Origin: Kiritimatiellia bacterium
GTDB lineage: Bacteria; Verrucomicrobiota; Kiritimatiellia; CAIQIC01; Lenti-01
Assembly (NCBI GenBank): GCA_018432565.1
Contig: JAHDSS010000372.1
Coordinates: forward strand, 1 to 8,049
Length of the DNA stretch: 8,049 nt
Direction of reading: 5' to 3'
Shown: piece after piece, positions 1 through 5,800 of the stretch
Layout: the number at the start of each line of letters is the position of its first letter
How positions within the stretch are numbered: the first letter of the stretch is position 1
Program-made: the position numbers and the translations under genes
The notes under the pieces: model-generated
Databases searched by the model: none
Seen by the model: the letters and a program-made list of their open reading frames with translations, nothing else
What the model was told of the DNA's origin: nothing

Positions 1-1
1 C

Positions 2-214
2 GGGCCTCTCCTCGTCGTCTGTTCCCCCGATGACCAGATCGTGGACGCCGCCGCCACCCGCGCGTTCTTTGCCGCCGCCGCCCGCGCCCGCCCCGCCGAA
101 CTCGTCGAACAACCCGGCGCCGGCCATGTCCTGCCCCTCGAAACCGGCCACCCCGGCCTGGCCGCCCGCATCGTCCGCTTCATCCAATCGTCCTCCACCC
201 CCCTCCCGCCTTGA
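2..214 (+). CDS. C-terminal fragment of an alpha/beta-hydrolase fold protein (5' end outside window)
   Basis: This is the last 70 codons of a gene that enters from the left edge, read in the frame starting at base 2 and ending at the TGA at 212-214. The visible protein begins GPLLVVCSPDDQIVDAAATR and ends with a short Pro/Ser tail. Two features fit the end of an alpha/beta-hydrolase. A strand-turn with the sequence SPDDQIVD sits where these enzymes carry the acidic member of the catalytic triad. About 35 residues later, GAGHVLPLE has the His of the triad in its usual G-x-G-H setting, followed by a final helix (AARIVRFIQ). The nucleophile serine would be upstream, outside the window. The family covers esterases, lipases, acyltransferases and other enzymes, so no substrate can be given. 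The next gene starts 33 bases downstream, so it may be the previous member of the same transcription unit or a separate one. Confidence 0.7.
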   Translation, partial: GPLLVVCSPDDQIVDAAATRAFFAAAARARPAELVEQPGAGHVLPLETGHPGLAARIVRFIQSSSTPLPP

Positions 215-241
215 CACCGCCCCCTGCCGACGGAGTAGAGT
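211..241 (+). promoter_or_regulatory. Possible sigma-70-type promoter immediately before the 153-aa gene
   Basis: A consensus -35 hexamer TTGACA lies at 211-216 and a -10-like TAGAGT (4 of 6 matches to TATAAT) at 236-241, separated by 19 bp, which is longer than the usual 17. Transcription would start close to base 248, the A of the ATG, giving a leaderless message. TTGACA overlaps the stop codon of the preceding gene. A GGAG at 232-235 is an alternative ribosome-binding site, but it lies 12 bases from the ATG, rather far for one. Both readings are inference from short motifs. Confidence 0.3.
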
Positions 242-247
242 TCCCCC

Positions 248-709
248 ATGACTGACACCCCCGCCCTTTCCATCGGCGCCCCCGGATTCGACGTGGACCG
301 CCTCGTCGCCGACCTGCAGGCCACCGTGGACCGCAAAATGGCCGACGGTCTCTATGCCGATGCCCGCGTCGCCCGCGCCGAACGCACCAACCTCGTCCAT
401 TTGCGCGCCTCCGACGACTTCATCGCCTTCTATCTCACCTGCCTGCGCGAAGCCGTCTTCGTGGACATCTCCGACTACGAAATCCACGAACGCCGCCGCT
501 TCCTCGGCCCCCTCCTCGTCGCCTTCAAGAAAACCGTCTGGAAGCTCCTCAAGTTCTACACCTACCGCCTCTGGTCCCAGCAGAACCAGGTCAACGGCCT
601 GGTCGTCACCGCCCTCGAGGGCATGGAGGACCAGACCGCCTCCAAACTCGCCGCCCTCGAACAGCGCATCGCCGAACTGGAAGCCCAGACCCGCCCCCAT
701 GGCCCCTGA
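248..709 (+). CDS. Hypothetical 153-aa helical protein with C-terminal coiled coil, first gene of the glycosyltransferase set
   Basis: I do not recognise a defined family. The protein is predicted to be largely helical. Residues 15-70 are a charged helical region (from VDRLVADLQATVDRK to FIAFYLTCLREAV). Residues 82-122 carry a basic, aromatic helix (FKKTVWKLLKFYTYRLWSQQ) followed by NQVNGLVVTALE. Residues 124-147 look like a short coiled coil (KLAALEQRIAELEAQ with Leu/Ile spacing). From memory, similar 'aromatic helix, QQN..N, coiled coil' segments occur as N-terminal parts of, or as separate proteins next to, methyltransferases and glycosyltransferases in polysaccharide loci. There is no signal peptide and no convincing membrane span. 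The stop lies 11 bases inside the next gene, a glycosyltransferase, so the two are probably co-translated. A role as partner, scaffold or membrane adaptor of that enzyme is a guess. The start is the only ATG that fits the spacing after the upstream stop. Confidence 0.75.
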   Translation: MTDTPALSIGAPGFDVDRLVADLQATVDRKMADGLYADARVARAERTNLVHLRASDDFIAFYLTCLREAVFVDISDYEIHERRRFLGPLLVAFKKTVWKLLKFYTYRLWSQQNQVNGLVVTALEGMEDQTASKLAALEQRIAELEAQTRPHGP

Positions 710-1931
710 CCGCCTCGCTTTCGTCTGCCCCCGTTTCGCCGGCGAAGGCGCGGTCGGCGGCGCCGAAACCCTGCTCAAAAACCTCGCCACCCACGCCGCC
801 GCCCGCGGTTTCGCCGTCGATTTCCTCACCACCTGCGCCCAGAGCCACTACACCTGGGAAAACACCCTGCCCCCCGGCCGGAAGACCATCGACGGCATGA
901 ACGTCCATTTCTTCCCCGTGGACGAGCGCAACACCGCCGACTTCCTGCGCATCCAGCAGGCCATTGATCGCGGCCATCCCGTCTCCCCCGACGACGAGCT
1001 GCGCTGGCTCCGCAACGGCGTCTGCTCCTCCGCCCTGATGGCCCACCTCGACCGGCGCGTTGCCGATTACCGCGCCATCCTCACCGGCCCCTACCTCTTC
1101 GGTCTGGCCTGGTTCGCCGCCGCCGCCCACCCCGAAAAAACGCTGCTCATCCCCTGCCTCCATGACGAACCCTTCGCCCGCCTCGCCTGCATGAAACAGC
1201 TCTTCCGCGATGTCGCCGGCTGCCTGTTCAATTCCCAAGCCGAACGCGAACTCGCCGCCGAACTCTTCGGCATCCCCGACACCCGCTCCCGCATCGTCGG
1301 CATGGGCCTCGATCCCTTCGACGCCGACCCCTCCGCCTTCGCCGCCCGCCGCGGCCTCTCCGCCCCCTACGTCCTCTACTCCGGCCGCCGCGAACCCCTC
1401 AAGGGAACCCCCCTCCTCTGCGATTACCTGAACACCTTCCGCGAACGCACCCGCCGCGACATTCATCTCGTCTTCACCGGGTCCGGCGCCATTGACGCCC
1501 CCCCCGCCCTCCGGCCCCACCTCCTCGACGCCGGATTCGTCAGCGAACAGGAAAAACACGACGCCATGGCCGGCGCCCTCGCCTTCATCCACCCCTCCGT
1601 CAACGAAAGCTTCGGCATCGTCCTTCTCGAAGCCTTCCTCGCCGGCACCCCCGGCCTCGTCCACGCCCAAAGCCGCGTCCTCGTCCACCAGTGCCGCGCC
1701 GCCCGCGCCGGCCTCTGGTTCCGCCACTACCCCGATTTCGAAACCCAGCTCCTCTTCCTCCTCGATCATCCCGACGCCCGCGCCGAACTCGGGAAACGCG
1801 GTCGCGACTTTGTCGCCCGCGAATACGCCTGGCCCGCCATCGAACAGAAGTTCCTCCAGGCCCTCGACGCCCTCCGTCCCGTCCGTTCTCCCCCCGAACA
1901 CCCCCAACCCCAACCGAAAGGAACCCCATGA
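699..1931 (+). CDS. GT4-type (GT-B fold) glycosyltransferase, 410 aa
   Basis: This is a retaining GT-B glycosyltransferase of the GT4 kind, which transfers a sugar from a nucleotide-sugar donor to a glycan or lipid-linked acceptor at the cytoplasmic face of the membrane. The start is the ATG at 699, which gives a protein beginning MAPDRLAFVCPRF, a normal first beta strand for the fold. The frame is open further upstream, but only as a shadow of the preceding gene. Residues 20-23 are GGAE, the acceptor-side glycine loop. Residues 228-236 (SGRREPLKG) carry the Arg/Lys pair that usually contacts the donor phosphates. Residues 303-311 (ESFGIVLLE) form the EX7E motif with both glutamates (E303, E311), followed by AFLAGTP. 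Length is normal for the family. The Pro-rich tail (after about residue 390) is probably disordered. It overlaps the upstream gene by 11 bases and the downstream gene by 4. Donor and acceptor cannot be told from sequence. Confidence 0.9.
   Translation: MAPDRLAFVCPRFAGEGAVGGAETLLKNLATHAAARGFAVDFLTTCAQSHYTWENTLPPGRKTIDGMNVHFFPVDERNTADFLRIQQAIDRGHPVSPDDELRWLRNGVCSSALMAHLDRRVADYRAILTGPYLFGLAWFAAAAHPEKTLLIPCLHDEPFARLACMKQLFRDVAGCLFNSQAERELAAELFGIPDTRSRIVGMGLDPFDADPSAFAARRGLSAPYVLYSGRREPLKGTPLLCDYLNTFRERTRRDIHLVFTGSGAIDAPPALRPHLLDAGFVSEQEKHDAMAGALAFIHPSVNESFGIVLLEAFLAGTPGLVHAQSRVLVHQCRAARAGLWFRHYPDFETQLLFLLDHPDARAELGKRGRDFVAREYAWPAIEQKFLQALDALRPVRSPPEHPQPQPKGTP
1917..1922 (+). promoter_or_regulatory. 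Shine-Dalgarno site for the chalcone isomerase-like gene
   Basis: AAAGGA lies 5 bases before the ATG at 1928, inside the 3' end of the glycosyltransferase gene. It is the clearest ribosome-binding site in the window and supports the 1928 start. The two genes overlap as ATGA, so translation is probably also coupled. Confidence 0.7.
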
Positions 1932-2488
1932 AACCCCGCCTGATCCAAACCGCCCTCGCCGCCCTCGCCGCCTTCGCCGTCACCGCCGGCGCCGCCGACC
2001 TCGTCTCCAACGGCAGCGGCCTGCGCACCAAGCCCATCCTGGGCGCCATGTACGAGCTCGACCTGCTCGTGCCCCCCGACCTGAAGGGCGCCGACGCCAA
2101 GACCCTCATCGAGGCCGATCAGCCCATGCAGCTCGTCCTGACCCTCAAGAGCGGCCTCATCAACCGCAAGCGGTTCGTCGAAACCACCACCGGCGGCTTT
2201 GCCAAGGCCGCCAAGTCCGGCTACGAATGCGCCAAGACCCCGGACTTCCTCGCCCAGTTCGACGACACCGTCTTCCGCAAGGGCGACATCGTCCTGATGG
2301 CCTACGGCCCCGACGGACTCACCACCACCTACCGCAAAAAAAGCGGCAAGGAAGATCCCGCCGCCTACGAAGACCAGGCCCTCGGCACTCTCCCCGGTCT
2401 CAACCTCAAAAAAGCCCTCTTTGCCATCTGGCTCGGCGACACCCCCGCCCAGGCCTCCCTGAAAAAGGCCCTCCTCGGCACGCCCTGA
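1928..2488 (+). CDS. Secreted chalcone isomerase-like protein, 186 aa
   Basis: The protein resembles the bacterial chalcone isomerase-like domain family, which shares a fold with plant chalcone isomerase and fatty-acid-binding relatives. Bacterial members usually lack a demonstrated isomerase role, so no reaction is assigned. A signal peptide is visible: MKPR, then a hydrophobic core LIQTALAALAAFAVTAG, with a likely cleavage after A22 or A23 (AGA/AD). The mature part has the family's features in order: GLRTKPILGAMYELDLLVP (a strand pair that in relatives reads G.GLR.K....VY...LY), a middle segment with LVLTLKSGLI, then KGDIVLMAYGPDGLTTTYRK, and finally FAIWLGDTPAQASLKKALLG at 165-184, which is the characteristic C-terminal 'WLGD.P....LK.ALLG' signature. 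It is the last gene of the overlapping three-gene set and probably acts in the periplasm. Its link to glycosylation is unknown. Confidence 0.82.
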   Translation: MKPRLIQTALAALAAFAVTAGAADLVSNGSGLRTKPILGAMYELDLLVPPDLKGADAKTLIEADQPMQLVLTLKSGLINRKRFVETTTGGFAKAAKSGYECAKTPDFLAQFDDTVFRKGDIVLMAYGPDGLTTTYRKKSGKEDPAAYEDQALGTLPGLNLKKALFAIWLGDTPAQASLKKALLGTP

Positions 2489-2495
2489 TTCCAAT

Positions 2496-2513
2496 CCCCC
2501 CTAACCTCGGGGG
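2496..2513 (+). terminator. GC hairpin after the three-gene set, possible weak terminator
   Basis: CCCCC at 2497-2501 can pair with GGGGG at 2509-2513 around a 7-base loop, 8 bases after the chalcone isomerase-like stop codon. A smaller CGTG/CACG stem (2514-2517 with 2525-2528) follows at once. There is no T-run after either stem, so this is not a classical intrinsic terminator. Its position after the last gene of the set is the main argument. Confidence 0.3.
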
Positions 2514-2580
2514 CGTGCTCCCATCACGAGAACGGCCCCTTGCCTCCGGCGCCTGCATTGCCAAACCGGCACAAAAACAG

Positions 2581-2615
2581 CGTACCTGAAGGGAGTCGAA
2601 CCCCGAACCTTCTGA
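2581..2615 (-). pseudogene. tRNA 3'-half fragment (tRNA-Arg-like), possible integration-site footprint
   Basis: Read on the minus strand, bases 2615 down to 2581 follow tRNA positions 39-73 exactly in length (35 nt). TCAGA is the 3' side of the anticodon stem, AGGTT the variable loop, CGGGG-TTCGACT-CCCTT the T arm with the invariant TTCGA-T loop, CAGGTAC the 3' acceptor strand, and G the discriminator. From memory, the 'TCAGAAGGTT..GGGTTCGACTCCCTTCAGG' pattern is that of bacterial tRNA-Arg genes with an ACG anticodon. The matching 5' half is missing: no GTACCTG acceptor strand and no TCTGA anticodon-stem strand occur at the right distance. Only a GTAGCTC-like piece (minus strand, around 2672-2678) recalls positions 7-13, and it is about 31 nt too far away. 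No CCA is encoded. So this is a fragment or a decayed tRNA rather than a working gene. Confidence 0.5.
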
Positions 2616-2618
2616 CGG

Positions 2619-2663
2619 ATATCGTTCCGGCACGTGTCGGCTGTGTGAATAAGGAGGCGATAT
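2619..2663. repeat. Nested inverted repeats next to the tRNA fragment
   Basis: An outer 6-bp inverted repeat pairs ATATCG (2619-2624) with CGATAT (2658-2663). Inside it, 2627-2640 (CCGGCACGTGTCGG) is a 14-bp palindrome centred on CACGTG with a single G/T mismatch pair. A further pair, GCGTA at 2580-2584 and TACGC at 2677-2681, brackets the whole segment including the tRNA fragment. The arms are short and could be chance in GC-rich DNA, but they lie in one of the few non-coding parts of the window. Confidence 0.35.
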
Positions 2664-2731
2664 AGACCGGCGGAGCTACGCACACCGAAGCCGGTTGGCC
2701 CGACAAGAGGGCTTGATCGTTGCCGCGCTCT

Positions 2732-2758
2732 CCATCCGTGCCATCCGCGCTATCCGTG
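2732..2758. repeat. Three tandem degenerate 9-bp repeats (ccatccgtg type)
   Basis: Three consecutive 9-mers are visible: ccatccgtg (2732-2740), ccatccgcg (2741-2749) and ctatccgtg (2750-2758), followed by gtggcttt. The second and third copies differ from the first by one base and one base respectively. From memory, intergenic strings of 'atccgtg' units ending in 'tggt' are widespread in Planctomycetota, Verrucomicrobiota and relatives, where they are often mis-annotated as short proteins. Their function is not established to my knowledge. Confidence 0.6.
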
Positions 2759-2830
2759 GTGGCTTTCCGGTTTTGATGCACTATGCGGGCTAACCCTGTC
2801 TCCGGGCTCCGGCCCGGCCGGATTTGAGGA

Positions 2831-2859
2831 TTGATGCCCGGGGGCATCCTTCCTAGAAT
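2831..2859 (+). promoter_or_regulatory. Promoter-like sequence directly before the glucan synthase start
   Basis: TTGATG at 2831-2836 (4 of 6 to TTGACA) and TAGAAT at 2854-2859 (5 of 6 to TATAAT) are separated by exactly 17 bp. Transcription would begin near 2866-2867, on the ATG at 2867, giving a leaderless or nearly leaderless message. That fits the lack of any Shine-Dalgarno sequence before 2867. An alternative reading of the same bases is translational: TGAGGA at 2825-2830 could serve an in-frame ATG at 2834. Confidence 0.42.
2833..2848. promoter_or_regulatory. Perfect 7-bp inverted repeat in the promoter spacer, candidate operator
   Basis: GATGCCC (2833-2839) and GGGCATC (2842-2848) are exact reverse complements separated by two G residues. 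The element sits between the -35-like and -10-like hexamers of the glucan synthase promoter, a classical place for a repressor site. It could also form a 6-bp RNA hairpin with a four-base loop if transcription starts further upstream. No regulator gene is present in the window. Confidence 0.4.
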
Positions 2860-2866
2860 CGCTCCG

Positions 2867-5800
2867 ATGTTGAAGACCTCGAAGAAGCCTGTCGCGTCCA
2901 AATCGCCTGTCCGCCGTCATCGGAACGGCGAGCCGTCCATCTGGAAGCGGCTCCGCTTGAAGGGGTGGATCCACAAAGCCCGCGCCGCCCGCCCCGATCT
3001 CCAGCCGCCCTCCCCGGACGAAATGACCCTCCGCGCCGAACTCTTCGGCGTCAACCAGCTCGAGAACTACGCGAAGATCCTCGCCCGCAACCACCAGGTC
3101 GAAGTGGTGCGCAAGCCGGAAAAGCTGCTTCATCAGCTCTCCAGAAGCGCCGACGAAATCCACCGCTGCCACGAGATCATTGCCGAAAGCGTGCGCCGCG
3201 GCTCCCGCATCGCCCCCGCCGCCGAGTGGCTGCTCGACAACTATCACCTGATCCAGGAGCAGATCGAACTGGCCCGCGTCCACCTGCCGCCGGGCTACAG
3301 CCGCGAACTGCCCCGCCTGACCGCCGGGCCCCGCCGGGGATTTCCCCGCATCTACGATGTCGTCATGGAACTCGTCCGCCACAGCGACGGCCAGGTGGAC
3401 CCCGACAACCTTTCGCATTTCATCCGCGCCTACCAGACCGTCCATCCCCTCTCCCTCGGCGAACTCTGGGCCGTCCCCATCATGCTGCGGCTGTCGCTGA
3501 TCGAAAACCTCCACCTCGTCGCCCAGCGCATCGCCTGGCGCCGCAGCCAGCGCGACGCCGCCCTCGTCTGGGCCAATCGCTTCCTCCAGGTCGTCGAATC
3601 CAATCCGCGCCAGTTCGTCACCACCCTCGGCGATTTCGTCCGCGCCGCCCCCGCCCTCACCCCGCCGTTTGTCTCCGAACTGGTCGCCAACATCGACGGC
3701 GTCAATCCCGCCCTCGGCCTGGCTCTCAACTGGATCGAACAGGAACTCGCCGAGCACGGCCAGTCCATCGATCACACCCAGCAGGGCGAAAACCAGGCCC
3801 AGGCCGCCAACCACGTCACCACCGGCAACTCCATCACCAGCATGCGCGCGCTCGCCGCCGTGGACTGGAAGGAATTCGTCGAATCCCTGAGCGCCACCGA
3901 GGCCATCCTGCGGCGCGATCCCACCGGCGTCCATCCGCTGATGGATTTCCGCACCCGCAACCGCTACCGCACCCAGGTCGAAAAACTCGCCCGCCACGCC
4001 CGGCGCTCCGAGGTGGACGTCGCCGAAACCGTCGTCGCCATGGCCGCCGAGCGCCGCCAGGCCGGCGCCGACCGGCGCGAGTGCCACGTGGGCTACTTTC
4101 TCGTGGATGCCGGCCGCCGCGATCTCGAACGCCGCCTCCGCTGTCCGATTCCCGTCTTCCGACGCCTCGGCCGCTTCCTGAAACGCCGCCCCCTCGCGCT
4201 CTATCTGACGGCGTTTGTCTCGCTCACCGCCCTGCTGACGCTGCCGTTCGCCGCGCTGCTCGCCTGCGCCCTGCCGTCGTGGGGCGGCGCCCTCCTGCTG
4301 GCCGTCACCGCCTTCGCCCTCACCCGGCCCGCCCTCTCCATCGTCAACTGGCTGCTCACCATCTGCGTGCCGCCCGACTCCCTCCCCAGCCTCGATTTCG
4401 ACAAGGGCCTCCCCGACGACCAGCGCACCATCGTCGTGGTCCCCACCTTCCTCGGCCCCCCCGCCGCCTCCGCCCGCCTCCTCGAAGATCTCGAAATCCG
4501 CTTTCTCGCCAACCCCATCCCCAATCTGCAGTTCGCCCTGCTGACGGACTTCCCCGACGCCGACACCGAAACCCTGCCCGCCGACCGCGCCTGGATCGAT
4601 GCCGCCGCCCAGGGCATCCGCCGCCTCAACCGCCGCCACGCCCCTGACGGCGAACCCCGCTTTTTCCTCCTCCACCGCCCGCGCACCTGGAACCCCGCCG
4701 AAGGCAAGTGGATGGGCCGCGAACGCAAGCGCGGCAAGCTCGACGATTTCAACCGGCTCGTCGTGGAGGGCCGCACGGATGCCTTCGCCCTCATCGAAGG
4801 CGATCCGGCCCGCCTGCGCGACATGCGCTATGCCATCACCCTCGACACCGATACGCAGCTCCCGCCCGGCTCCGCCGCCCGCCTCGCCGGCGCCATGGCC
4901 CACCTGCTCAACCGCCCCGGCCTCGATCCCGCCTCCCGCCTCGTCACCTCCGGCTACGCCATTCTCCAGCCCCGCCTCGCCGTCAGCCTCACCTCCGCCC
5001 GACAGTCGTTCTTCTCCCGCCTGCTCGCCGGCGAAGTCGGCATCGACCCCTACACCCGCGAAGTCGCCAACGTCTATCAGGACTTCTTCGGCCGCGGCCA
5101 GTTCGTCGGCAAGGGCATCTATGACATCCACGCCTTCCACGCCGCCACCCGCGACCGCTTCCCCGACAACCGCATCCTCAGCCACGACCTCATCGAAGGC
5201 TGCCACGCCCGCTGCGGATTTCTCAGCGATGTCGAACTCGTCGAGAACGAGCCTTCCCGCTATCTGGTGGACGTCAACCGCCGCCACCGCTGGACGCGCG
5301 GCGACTGGCAGATCGCGAGCTGGCTGCTGCCGCGCGTGCCCGCCCCGGACGGCCGCCGCGTCCCCAATCCCCTCGGGCGCCTCGCCCGCTGGATGATCTT
5401 CGACAACCTGCGCCGCAGCCTCCTCCCCCTGGCCTGGCTTCTCGCCCTCGGCGGCGCCGCCCTTGCCGCGCCCGCCGCCGCCCCCTTCTGGATCGGCGGC
5501 CTGCTGGTCGCCTTCGTCCTGCCCGCCGCCCTGCGCTCCGGCCGCGCCCTCCTCCTCAAGGGCCGCCAGGTGCCCCTCACCGTCCATCTGCGCAAGGCCG
5601 CCGCCGCCGAAGCCCGCGGCTGGGCCCTCGACCTCCTGGAACTGCTGTTCACACCGCATCACGCCCTCGTCTATCTCGACGCCATCGTCCGCGTCTTCAT
5701 TCGCCTGCACACCGGCCGCCACCTCCTCGAATGGCAGACCGCCAGCCATACCGAAAAAACCGCCCGCACCTCCCTGCCCCACGTCCTGTACAAAATGGCC

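Larger units (their letters stand above)
2489..2866. other. 378-bp intergenic region with several short elements but no supported gene
   Basis: No reading frame here looks like a protein on either strand. The short open frames have ordinary shadow composition and no plausible start context. Going left to right, the region contains a GC hairpin (2497-2513), a tRNA 3'-half fragment on the minus strand (2581-2615), nested inverted repeats (2619-2663), a triple 9-bp repeat (2732-2758), and the promoter-like and palindromic sequences before the glucan synthase gene (2831-2859). The stretch 2760-2830 shows only short GC-rich self-complementary runs. The density of non-coding structure is high compared with the tightly packed genes on the left. 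Confidence 0.7.

Noticed and set aside
354..698. In-frame upstream extension of the glycosyltransferase to an ATG at 354
   Set aside because: The 115 extra residues are Ser/Pro/Thr-rich shadow sequence of the 153-aa gene. The GT-B fold begins normally at the ATG at 699.
606..1913. A 435-codon minus-strand frame opposite the glycosyltransferase
   Set aside because: Low-complexity Gly/Glu-rich shadow of the GT4 gene, without recognisable motifs.
1492..2589. A 365-codon + strand frame across the glycosyltransferase and chalcone isomerase-like genes
   Set aside because: Pro/Arg/Ser-rich out-of-frame translation of two better supported genes.
2581..2681. A complete functional tRNA on the minus strand
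   Set aside because: The T arm and 3' acceptor strand are good, but there is no pairing 5' acceptor, D arm or anticodon stem at the right distance. A 5-bp GCGTA/TACGC closure does not align with a correct T-arm to acceptor spacing.
2750..2830. Integron attC-like site or CRISPR repeat
   Set aside because: No paired core sites of the attC type and no regularly spaced repeats with spacers; only short GC-rich self-complementary runs.
2406..2901. Short minus-strand reading frames in the intergenic region (60-125 codons)
   Set aside because: They run through the tRNA fragment and the 9-bp repeats and have no family-like sequence. Frames with repeated Thr-Asp/Asp-Gly strings are a known mis-annotation of such repeats.
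2965..4647. A 560-codon + strand frame inside the glucan synthase
   Set aside because: Arg/Pro-rich shadow; the overlapping frame starting at 2867 has the real protein features.
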